DNA from: Symsagittifera roscoffensis | Taxonomy: Eukaryota; Xenacoelomorpha; Acoela; Convolutidae | DNA: 64,000 nucleotides | Assembly (NCBI RefSeq): GCF_963678635.1 | Contig: NC_087071.1 | Span: 45,247,095 to 45,311,094 of the forward strand | Reading direction: 5' to 3' | Shown: positions 11,199-21,738 of the stretch, piece by piece | Numbering within the stretch: position 1 is the stretch's first letter | How the letters are laid out: each line of letters starts with the position of its first letter | The notes under the pieces: generated by a model | The model's input: the letters and a program-made list of their open reading frames with translations, nothing else | What the model was told of the DNA's origin: nothing | The model's database searches: none | Position numbers and translations under genes: made by a program

Positions 11199-12734
11199 CT
11201 CGAGGAAACGTGCTCAAAAATAAATCATACGGCAGAAAGATAAATTAAATAAAAATAGCGATTTTTATAGAAAAATAAAAACAACATTAAAAGACTTTAT
11301 TGCTATTCAAGATGTAGCAATAATTAGAGTCCGTTTTTTATTATAATAAGCTAAAACGAAAGAAAATTTTTGCTTATCGATTTTTTTATACTATCTAAAT
11401 TACGATATGATTTCGAAAAGATAATTTAAAAGTCAACGCACACTTTGTTAACTATGGTTATCGAGGGTTGAAAGTTTCCCCGTTGAAGGCGAAGTTGCAA
11501 TACGATTTCGAAACTCAAAGTTAGTGTTCTAAAAATAGGAAACTTTATCCCAGGAAAAAGTATAACAAATTTGACCAAAAACGTTGTGATAAATGACGGA
11601 ATAGATTAAATTTGTATCAAAGTTGTTGTTGCTTGAAGTTCTAAGAAGAGAAATTATGACGAGAAAAAGTATAAACAGGGAAATGGGTCGTAATTTATAA
11701 TCAAATAATAATTGAGAATTACTTCATTGCCAGGTAAAACTAATGAATGTTGGTTAGTAATTTGACATCTGATTGAAATTTTTTCATTTGCAATTGCAAT
11801 TCAGGCCGGCAACAAGAAATATTAAAAAACGGTCTGCACCAATAATAAAATTTTCAGCTAATTTTTTTCCTTTTTTTTGCGAAAGGGGTAAAAATATATG
11901 TTCCTACTGCAATTTGATAGAATGAAAAGAGTAATAAAAAAGAAGCGACGTGAAATTTATTTTTTTAACGAGTGAACAAAAATTTCACTTTTGCTTCGCT
12001 GTTTTTTTCCGGTTAAATTACAAAGTAAACACCATTGAATACATAATGTATTAAGTAGACGCTCTTTGAAGCTCGGAGTAGAAAATATTACCACAATTAC
12101 CTGCCAAGATTTGCTTTAAAAGCTACTAACTTGTAATTTTCAGCTTTAAAAAATGACATTACGTGATTTTTCAGCAAATAGTATATCACCTAATCCTTTT
12201 AGCCAATGAAATTTTGCATAAAATAAAACAAAATAAAATCCTTCAAACTATCTTCGAATTAATTGATTTTTCATATGTTTAGCAGATCAATATCTCTAAA
12301 ATTTCCAGAACAAAATTTCCTATCTCGGGATCAGAAAACATAGACCACCAAAAATTTATTGAAGCTCTTGAAAGAGATTTCATTGGGCAAGTTTTAAATT
12401 TTGTATATTTAATTTAGATAGAAGTGTGTTGTTCAAATTGGATTGAAAAATTATTTGTTTGATATCAAAACGATAAAAACTCAGCTGATAATTTTGAAAT
12501 TTATAGAAAACTAAGTTGCTTAAAATTGTGCGACGACAGAATTTTAACTGTTTGTTTTGTTTAGCTTTGTTTAGGGGTTGATAAATGTTTCTGCTTACGG
12601 GACAGTCTGCTTAGAGGGCTATCTGTTTACTTATGTGTAACTGTTTTGCATTTGGAAATGGATAGCTCATAATTGGTGGCTATAAATCTGAACCTTCTGA
12701 AAGAGACACAAAATTTGTTTATAAATAAACTCAC
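11199..12734. other. Non-coding AT-rich DNA
   Basis: No exon with paired splice sites or repeat family was recognised in this stretch. The same holds for 12849-13743 and 14454-15059. Confidence 0.5.
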
Positions 12735-12848
12735 TTGACCATTCCAGGCTTTATAAATTCCCCGGATTTTTTCCAAATATCTATCCGGAAAACCAAAGTT
12801 AAACCAATTTTTAATAGTGACAGTGAACTTCAAGGAGAGCTTAGACCC
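12735..12848 (-). CDS. Candidate exon, unidentified gene
   Basis: 38 codons are open in phase 0, including NWFNFGFPDRYLEKIRG, and end in CAA followed by a consensus GTGAGT donor. The acceptor (GACCCAG) has little polypyrimidine. Its phase is compatible with the candidate exon at 13744-13862 and with the 39-nt exon at 10699. No family is recognised. Confidence 0.35.
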
Positions 12849-13743
12849 CTGGGTCTTAAAGTTTAGCAGAGTTAGTATTCTTGTAAATTTCCGAATCCAA
12901 AAAGCCAAGTGAACTTGTGACTATGAAAGTCGCAAGATTAAGGATAAAAATAACTGGAAGCCGATGACCCTCCTATTATAAAAGGCTAATCTTAGTAAGT
13001 CCATTTGCATACAGACCCCGATATCCTATACTCTTTGGTCATAAAAAAAATAGTTAAAAATTGTATTCAATTCTTAGTGTTTTCTTTGATAAAAAAGTAA
13101 AACAGTCAAAAGCTTGCAAACCAAACAAAAATATTATGAAAACTGCTTTTTGTTTTTTTTGAGAGGCATGACAAAAATCCTACAAAAATTTGCGGTAAAT
13201 TGATGAAATCGAGGGAAACCTAAAAAGACTGGAACAAGTGTTCACAAAAACGCTTCAAAACTTGAAATAAAACATGAAAAGGATTGAAAAAACCGACATG
13301 TAACAACTGTGCTTTTTTTGTTAACTTTTGTAAATAGAGTCAAAAAACCTGTGCTTTGACATTAGTTTTGGACGAAAGCGGAAATAGACACCGACAAATT
13401 TTTCAGTTCAGTTTCAAGTATCATATTTTTTCTATTTTCTGTCTACTTTGCGGCCTTTTTAGACGCCAATCTGACCAATGTGGCCACTGTGACTTCAAAA
13501 GCCGGTCTAAAGATGAAGCAAAAAAACAGTATTAGGAATTATTATATTTTAGCTTTTCGTCTCTTTTTGGCAGATTTATGAGGCTTTTTGTCGGAAGTTT
13601 CGGATTCAGATCAAATATTCATAAGGGAAAATTAGTATGCAAGCTATTCAGCTTTTTATCAGAGAAAAACTAACTGCTGTAAACTGCTTAGAAAAACATA
13701 TACTTTTATTGGATTTTTTTTCAACTTAGAGTTTTTGCTTCAC

Positions 13744-13862
13744 CTGCAGGAAACGAGCACGGATCATGGTGCGCTTCGAACTACCGATTGTTAGACTTAG
13801 AGGCAAAGATATTAGCCACTTCTCCAGCGTTTGTCTCCCAATTGGTTCCGGTACTTGAAGGG
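13744..13862 (-). CDS. Candidate exon, unidentified gene
   Basis: 119 nt lie between a good acceptor (TTATTTCAG) and the donor GTGAAG. The only open minus-strand frame reads LQVPEPIGRQTLEKWLISLP... and ends RARFLQ (2 bases in, phase 0 out). The plus strand is also open from an equally good acceptor at 13749 (NEHGSWCASNYRLLDLEAKI..., TAA at 13869), so strand is uncertain. No family is recognised. Confidence 0.35.
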
Positions 13863-13924
13863 CTGAAATAAGTAAAGTTTGTTACAGTTAAAACAAATAG
13901 ATTGAAACTTCAAACAAGACTAAT

Positions 13925-14453
13925 CGTATCAGGGCGAAGCCCTGAATGTTCCGACTGTCTTTAAGTTTTATGTAGCAGTAATAACATAAACAACATAAAA
14001 ATAAATGAAATAAAATTAAAAGAAATTTTTTTTCTCTGAAATTTGAAATTTTTTTTCTATGAAAATCATCCCCCACACGCCATATTAAGTACAAAACAAT
14101 AGATTTCGCTACTTGTAACCAATCAATTATGGCAAATAAGCTTCTTTAAACCAGTTTTGAACAATTTCTAAGACGGATTAAATCTCCGCTTACGCGTTAA
14201 TAGCGCGAATTATATCGCGCGTTAATTGTCCCAAATTGGGCAAAATGGCAATCTTTAAACCCCCATAGCTTTCCGAAAAATGGTCACAGGTGAAATATTT
14301 TTTGAAATTTAAGCTCAGGACAACTATACCTTTTGAATGATATAAAAAAATTCTGTCAAAAATGGCTAGTTAAAAATTCGAAATTTGTCTGAAGAAAAAA
14401 AACCCACCCCGAGCACAAATATTCCATTACTTTCGTACCGAAAGTCGGAACAA
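13925..14453. repeat. GTTCCGACT-ended inverted-repeat family, copy 3
   Basis: It is close to copy 2 over its whole length, with the same leading hairpin (CAGGGCGAAGCCCTG) and TGTTCCGACT ... AGTCGGAACA ends. Confidence 0.75.
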
Positions 14454-15059
14454 AAAATTAGTTATTAACCAACTTTAAAGTACACGTTCAGCATTATGGT
14501 CAGCCATCTTTTATGTGTCTGGTTCAAAACCTTGTTTAAATTCTAGTTTTGCCAGACCACCTCAAACCTATACTTGGCGTGCTTCAAAGGAGTGAAAATA
14601 TAAGAAGAATTTATCAACAATTAACTATGCTGCACAACTTTTTATGAACCTGGAACTCTATTTCCATTTCATTGGCAAACTTTTGAGTCATATAGTTGCT
14701 ATTTTGAAAAAGTACACACTTCTAACCGAGATGTGTACTGGAACCTCAATAGAGTTCTAGACAATAACTGAGTTGCAGATATATCATACACAGTCAAACT
14801 TAAATCTAGTTAAAATTAAATAATCTTAATCTTCAGAAAAGCTCAAACTCAAAGCTTACTACCAGTCAATATGTCTGAAAAATTTTAATTGAGTGAAATT
14901 TAGAGGGCAAAAAACGTAATTCATGGCACACAGAAAGGAACTTTTCTGGATGCAATGAGTTCAAATCGATCAAGGTTAGGTAGTCTGTACAATTTGCGTC
15001 TGTAGGTTATTGAAATTCAGAGACCAGTTTTTAAACTTTTTCCAAAATATAAGTCGATT

Positions 15060-15580
15060 TCACTTGCAAAGTTTCCGTGGATTCCGCGCACAAATACCTG
15101 TAACGATACATTTGTCGGCACATTAGTTTTTATCGCGGAATCCGCAACGAGCTAGTATAGCTAGCTAATCCGCATTCCGCGAATGTAATGGACTCTGCAA
15201 ATTATGAGCGTACTCGCAAGTTTGAGCGAATTTCGCATTACTGTAGCGTATAAGGAATTATGTAATAATGATGTAAGCCGATTCCACTGTAAGCCGATTC
15301 CGCAAACTTGTATTTTATAATGTAATGAATCTATATTTTTACTTTGTGGATTCAAAAACATTGTTTTCGATTCCACAAATTTTTTAACAGGATCCACAAA
15401 ATTACCTGTTTTGGAGCAACTTTGATTAATGAAATGTTTTAGCTTTTTAGGGAATCCAAAACAACAAAGAAGACCAGATAAAAATGGCAATGTTTTCGGA
15501 TACCCCAACAAATATGTTTTCGGCCTGTTGCGAAAACCACTAGCAACTCAAAAATTATACAATTTGGCTTCTTAATGTAC
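15060..15580. repeat. GGATTCCGC-motif repeat, diverged relative of 55539-56141
   Basis: Blocks such as TTTCCGTGGATTCCGCGCAC, TCGCGGAATCCGCAACGAGC and ACAATTTGGCTTCTTAATG correspond in order to the 55-56 kb element. Open frames here on the minus strand are by-products. Confidence 0.6.
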
Positions 15581-15967
15581 TTGTGCCAGCAGCACCGAAA
15601 TTTTCCGATTACATTGGTTGAAAAAAAAAGATCAAAATAAGTAACGATTTCGATTTTTTTTTCTGAGAAGTCAAATAAAATAAAAAACTCACAACTGATT
15701 GGTAAGCAATAGCGTATATACACTTGGAGATCAGTCGTGAGTCAAAAAATTTAACAATTTTTAATTAAACTACTTAAAAAAAAGTTTTCTCGACACTGAA
15801 AAACACAAAAATCATCTTCTTTTTTAATAAAAAGTGCTTGAGGTTGAGGCTAAGTCAAATCAATCAACTGAAGCGATTATTCATAAAAGAACAACATAAA
15901 TCACAAATATACAGGTATTTACAAAATTTTTTGCTTACTGATGTTTGTCCATTTTTTGGTTAGATAC

Positions 15968-16197
15968 AGATAATTAAACAGATAACTGTTTTCTTTTCTC
16001 CAACAGGCTCGGGCTCCTCGAAGTCTAGTACAGTACGGACCGAGTGATTATTTACATCTTCATATCGATTATTTTCAGCAATGATAGTCAGCTGGGCCTT
16101 TTCTGTCGGTTTATCACAGTCTTGTAGGTTTTCGCTTCAAGAGTTGATCTACAGAAAACTCCGACCGTCGTAGCTGCGAACTGGGTGATTGAGCCAT
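15968..16197 (-). pseudogene. Candidate coding fragment, frame broken
   Basis: After a T-rich acceptor at 16198-16199 there is an ATG reading MAQSPSSQLRRSEFSVDQLL and then TGA. A second frame is open further on, with KAQLTIIAENNRYEDVNNHS and RTVLDFEEPEPVGEKK. Upstream, 16198-16287 has the form of a 90-bp intron (GTATAAG ... TTTTTTAG). The two open pieces are in different frames, so this is a pseudogene, a base-call error or a wrong exon model. A strong plus-strand acceptor at 16007 argues for caution about strand. Confidence 0.25.
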
Positions 16198-16287
16198 CTA
16201 AAAAAGAAGAACAAACCACGCCAAAAATAAGAACAAAAAAGAACACTATAAAAATCAGAAAAACTATAGCAAGTATAAGGCTTATAC

Positions 16288-18025
16288 GACGCCTTCGGCA
16301 TATACGAATGTTAAAGACCATGTGCGCTTTTCAGAATGATAAAATACGCGAGATGATCTTCACAAAAGAAAAATACCGCTTCATTCACAAAATTTTGAAA
16401 AGTGCGAGTCATTCAACTTCATAATATGAAATTTGCAAAACCCGCTTATTTATTTTTTTTGTTGTTTTTGTGTTGCTCATAATTACAACAAGAAACCAGC
16501 ACATGCCAGCTTTTGTCACAAAAACTATACTAAGGAAGCTGACCGTGGTTTAACCATTTAGTTTGCGTTCTTAATTGCAATAGCTCTTTGTAACAGCAAT
16601 AAAAAACTCGAACACACAAATTAAACAGACACATACCATTTTCAATCAAGGTCATTTACAGTGAACTAGTTTCTGTTATTTTGAAACGATTATGACCAAG
16701 TAAACTATTTAGGTATTTTTAATCGCTTGAGAAACCATGAACTCTAAGAATTAATAAATGATTTTTTTGAGAATTGGTAAAATCTCAATTCTCCAATTGT
16801 TTTAAGACAAATTATTTATAAATTCCCAGAGCACTGATGTTTCATCATTCCTTATCTTGTTAGCCTGCTAGTTTGTGTTTTGACTAAATTAAGATTGAAC
16901 AAACTATTGATGATTTTTAAAAAATTTTCTATGCTAAGATTTCCACGAGATTACGATTTTCGACAAGAAGAAAAAAAAGTGTATCAAAATTGTTTAGCTG
17001 AAATTTTAAGTCTAACATCAATGTTCTTTTTTGTTGCTGCGGGCTCCCCACGAAAAGAAAAAATAAGCCCTAAAATATATATGAGTCGAGAGGCAAAAAA
17101 TTCACAAAATGTAAAATAGCTTCAAAAATGGGCATTTTGATAGTGAAGGAGTCATTCTAACTTGATTTTGATTTTATACGCATTGAAGTCGTTTTTAACC
17201 CTTCATAAATTCCCCGAAACATTACATTGTACTAATCTCCGACTCTGCAGAAAAAGCAATTTTTTTTCTGTAACATTCACCCGGAAAATACGGCGGAAAA
17301 CGTAACTTAACCCCATAGCAGTTGGTTAGCGTCAAATTTAAATTTCATCCGTTCTCATCCGTCTCTAATAAAGACAATTCAAGGTAATCCTTTTTAAGTT
17401 GAATCAAAGAAAATCTGTCTGTTTAAAGGCTAGCAGCTGAACGATACAGCTTAACTGGTTGCTTGCAAAAATAACTAGCTTATGGCTGGATGTCAGTATT
17501 CTCAGACTACGAGGTCACTTCTAAGAACAGGACTAGTTCGTTATCATTAATATGTTCTTGTCGAGCAAAGATATGCCATATTTTTTGGAGATGGATTATT
17601 CTTAATTCCTCACATCCTGAAAAGGAAAGTGGATGGCGCTCAAAAAAAGCTAAAAATCCGAACAACTAAAAAATTTTTAACTCCTCACATCCTAAAAATG
17701 AAAGAGGATAATGCTCAAATGAAGCCGATGAGCTAAAAGTTATTTCAGTTCTAGAATAAGGTCCAGCGATAGACCCTTCCTGTTTTGTGAAAGATCTTTT
17801 ATGCCAACAAACCTAAAAATCATACGGTAAATCATCAACTTTTTTCTTAGACGTTAAGAGTCAGTCAGATCAATTAGCTTGTTGCTCTGACATGAATTTC
17901 TTTTGAGTTTCTACCCGTTTGTATGAAATTGGTATCATAAAGATTCGTACTTAGTCTGGGCATTATTTTTTCTTCTAATACGGAATAGTTGGGCTCGGTT
18001 TCTCTTTGTTCAAAAAAGTTTGGCT
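16288..18025. other. Non-coding AT-rich DNA
   Basis: The open frame at 16880-17119 is short and Lys/Phe-rich with no support. A two-copy short tandem is noted separately at 17590. Confidence 0.5.
17590..17755. repeat. Short tandem duplications elsewhere in non-coding DNA
   Basis: Two copies of about 92 bp anchored on CTCACATCCTGAAAAGGAAAG and CTCACATCCTAAAAATGAAAG. Similar two-copy tandems occur at 38085-38235 (about 75 bp, ACCTTCATTA), 39205-39362 (about 97 bp, AATGACAGAAT) and 40300-40395 (about 52 bp, TTAGCCTTGAAATT). Confidence 0.6.
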
Positions 18026-19575
18026 AATTAGCTAATTTTTGAGGAAATTAAAAAAACTAATTTGAATGATTGTGATGTCCGTGAGTTAACAGCATTCAAA
18101 AAAATTTCACCTGTGGTTATTTTTTTGAAAGTTATGAGGTTTTGATTTTGAGACTACTTCGCGCAGTTAACGATTACTTTGCAGGCAATTCCAAAAAAAA
18201 ATCAGGTAAATTTATTGCTCACATAATGGGTTACCAAATAAAAACCACTCCTCGAACTTGACATTACAGGTGATGATTTGCAAAAAAAACTATTCATTTT
18301 GCATTACAGTTTTTAAATCAAAAACTGCTTGTCATCTTTTTTTCCTTCCTAACTTTTTATTAAATTTTTTCTCAGAAATTTTTATCGCGAATATTGGAGG
18401 AAAAAAGTCACGATATCTGTGGTTTTTATAGTCTGTACTGTTACAATTTTGTTTTTAAACTAATTTAAGGCAACTTTTAGTTCGAATCATGAAAAAATAA
18501 TTCAATGAAAAGTTCTATTCCGCGGGTAACTACAGTAATTAGCACGCAATTTTTGAGGAATTCAGAAAAAACTAGTTGAATGATTTTGATGCCCGTGAGC
18601 TTAAAGCATTCAAAAAAAATATTTCAACTGTGGTTAATTTTTGAAAATCTAAGAGGTTTTGATTTTGAGACTACTTCGCCCAGTTAACGATTACTTTGCA
18701 GGCAATTCCAAAAAAAATCAGGAAAAATTTTTGCTCAAATAACGGGTTACCAAATAAAAAACACTCCTCGAACTTGACATTACAGGTGATGATTTGCAAA
18801 AAACTATTAATTTTGAACTACACAATTTTTTTTATTCTAAATATACTTTCATCTTTTTTTCCTTCCTAACTTTTTATTAAATTTTTTCTCAGAAATTTTT
18901 ATCGCGAATATTGGAGGAAAAAAGTCACGATATCTGTGGTTTTTATAGTCTGTACTGTTACAATTTTGTTTTTAAACTAATTTAAGGCAACTTTTAGTTC
19001 GAATCATGAAAAAATAATTCAATGAAAAGTTCTATTCCGCGGGTAACTACAGTAATTAGCACGCAATTTTTGAGGAATTCAGAAAAAACTAGTTGAATGA
19101 TTTTGATGCCCGTGAGCTTAAAGCATTCAAAAAAAAATATTTCAACTGTGGTTAATTTTTGAAAATCTAAGAGGTTTTGATTTTGAGACTACTTCGCCCA
19201 GTTAACGATTACTTTGCAGGCAATTCCAAAAAAAAGCAAGGAAAAATTTTTGCTCAAATAACGGGTTACCAAATAAAAAACACTCCTCGAACTTGACATT
19301 ACAGGTGATGATTTGCAAAAAACTATTAATTTTGAACTACACATTTTTTTTATTCTAAATATACTTTTCATCTTTTTTCCTTCCTAACTTTTTATCAAAT
19401 TTTTTCTCAGAAATTTTTATCGCGAATATTTGAGGAAAAAAGTCACGACATCTGTGGTTTTTATAGTCTGTACCGTTACAATTTTGTTTTTAAATTAATT
19501 TAAGGCAAGCTTTAGCTCGAATCATGAAAAAAATAATTCAAAGAAAAGTTCTCTTCCGCAGGTAACTACAGTTTA
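18026..19575. repeat. Tandem triplication, unit about 515 bp
   Basis: GAGGAA-type anchors recur at 18041, 18555 and 19072. Each unit contains ACTACTTCGCCCAGTTAACG, CCTCGAACTTGACATTACAG and ATCTGTGGTTTTTATAGTCT. Units 2 and 3 are nearly identical; unit 1 is older. No coding frame spans a unit. Confidence 0.9.
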
Positions 19576-19669
19576 ATGCCAAAGGACAACCTATACAAGT
19601 TTCCAAGCACTTGTACGCTTATCGAACGTTCATCATCACCATTTTTTTCCAAAATAACCGGTTGTTGAA

Positions 19670-20570
19670 TCGAAAAAGGATGGTTGACCGAGCAAAAAGT
19701 TGATGAAATTCCCGATGTCCGTTGTTTTGGCGAGACTGTTATGATGTTTGATTTCTAGAACTTTTTTGATGAAAATATTCCGGTGGAATAAAGAAAGTCG
19801 TTCAAAATCTGCTGCAGTTCGAAGTTTTTTCATAGAAAAACACAAGGAGAAAACTTATAGAATATTGTCAGTTCATTCCTTTGATGTATTATAATGAAAC
19901 TTCAATTAGCAAATCTTTAGAATTTGAACTGTAAAATTTTCGCGTTTACAAAATGTACAAGCTCCAGTTATAATATTGAAAACAAAATTAAGAAAACTTA
20001 AACCTCGTTTAGAAAAAAAAGGTTTTTTTTTAAGAGAAGAAAAAAAAGATTTTTAAGTTTAATTTTTCAAGTAAATCATTTTCAGCTAGCTGTATAACAG
20101 TTGTGGTCCAGTATCTACACTCGTTAATCAAATTACACATCCCAACTTTGTTTACTTTTTGAAATTTTTCGAAAAAATAAAAGTTTTGTTACTGTAGCAT
20201 ATAAATAACTTTTGTTTGGCATGGATTTACAAAACAGAACATGTGATGCTTCGCGGCTGATTTTCAACTATTCGATTACAACCAATGGTTTACGTAAAAA
20301 GTAGCAGAATACCCATACCGGTTATAAATATTAAACAGTTGAAAAAAATCTAGCACCGTCAAAATTTTAAGTTTACAAGAAAAAGTGCTTTTAATTCAAC
20401 CTTTAATTCAACCTTTCATTTTCAATATAAATCCTTGTTGAATCAAAAAAGGATGGTTGAACCAGTGAAAAGTTGATAAAATTCCCGATGTCCTTTTTTT
20501 GACGAGACTGTTATGATGTTTGAATTCTAGATCTTTTTTGATGAAAAATTTCCGGTGGAATAAAGTTCAA
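19670..20570. repeat. Dispersed duplicate pair of about 125 bp
   Basis: 19674-19797 and 20446-20568 share GAGACTGTTATGATGTTTGA, TTCCCGATGTCC and TTCCGGTGGAATAAAG. Shorter echoes of the last block follow to 20640. Confidence 0.7.
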
Positions 20571-21334
20571 CGGGTTGGTTGACTTGTTCAACGACATGGT
20601 TGAAAAATTTCCGGTGGAATAAAGTTCAAACTAAGTTCAACCTTCATCTCAAATTTGATTACTCTAAAGTTTTCAGCAAGAGTGATTGGCTCTTTCGACC
20701 CACCACCTTTGAATTTCAATATTAAAATACTACTTAAGAATTGTCATTATGTAAAAAAATTTGCCAACGCGAACAAACTAACTATTGTGAACATATTTAT
20801 TCTTCATACCTTACATAGTAACATCAAACTTTCAGCCATCATTACACGTAGGAGAATCATTGAAACAAAAAACTTGAAATGGGAGTGGAAAACAGAAAAG
20901 AGCCCATTAATTATACAAAGCCATATTTAGAAAAAAAACATGAATCAAATTAATCAAAAAAATGCACATGCTCAACTCTCAAAAAAGAACTGCATATTAG
21001 GCGTAGAAAACATGTTTTTTATCCCTTCTCGGCCCTTTTAAAAATAGTTGGATCATTTTTGTAAGCTCAAATAAATTACAACACTCCCCTTTTTCATCTG
21101 CACATTCAAGTAACTTTTTATGGTCGAGTGAGACCACACACATACATGCATACGCAAATGTCTATTTTTTTTAAATATAGTTGATTTTTGAAAAATGATA
21201 ACAATCAAAGCGAGTGTTTTTTTTCTCACGATCCCAATAACTATAAACACTTTGGATCTCTTTTCAGTCTGCTTGCGATCGGCCCTTATAGCTTCTCAGT
21301 TCTGGTTGCCAAGTTTCCTTAAAGAACACCCTTT

Positions 21335-21738
21335 TAGGGGCAGATTTAGGGGGAGACCTCTCAGCGGTTGGACCCCCTGCCGACCCAAAGGGTGCCCCCT
21401 TTTGTACTATTTTGAGATATCCATATCTGGTGACGGACCCTAAAATTTTTCTAAAGGCGCCTTCGGCACCAATATATATTAACTTTGAGGGGAGCGCGCG
21501 CCGAAAAAGCGTAATTTTTTAATCAAAATTTTCCACAAAATGCCTAAAAATGCCTTTTTTTGGCCAGTTTTTTTTGCCTGAGGTGCAGAAAATTTGACCA
21601 AAACAGGGTCTTTTTGTAATGCTATGGGAGATTTCGAAAATCAATTTGGTCGACCTAAAAAAAAGGTCGACAACAAAATTTTCGAAATCTTTTTAGAAAT
21701 TCCCCTCCCCCCTCGAGAAAATTCTAGATCTGCACCTG
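21335..21738. mobile_element. hAT-type miniature element, older copy 4
   Basis: It shares interior blocks with copies 1-3 (CCGACCCAAAGGGT, GGGAGCGCGCGCCGAAAAA, CTAGATCTGCACCTG). Its first terminal base is changed and the flanks no longer match clearly, so it is older. Confidence 0.7.

Noticed and set aside
13440..13540. Zinc-finger-like text DQCGHCDFKSRSKDEAKKQ on the plus strand
   Set aside because: There is a single CxxC with no paired His residues and an early stop. It is too short to support a gene.
16088..16321. Minus-strand frame with a strong hydrophobic stretch (FLIFIVFFFVLIFGVVCSSF)
   Set aside because: The hydrophobic part coincides with a T-rich segment that has GTATAAG and TTTTTTAG ends, so it is more simply a 90-bp intron read as protein.
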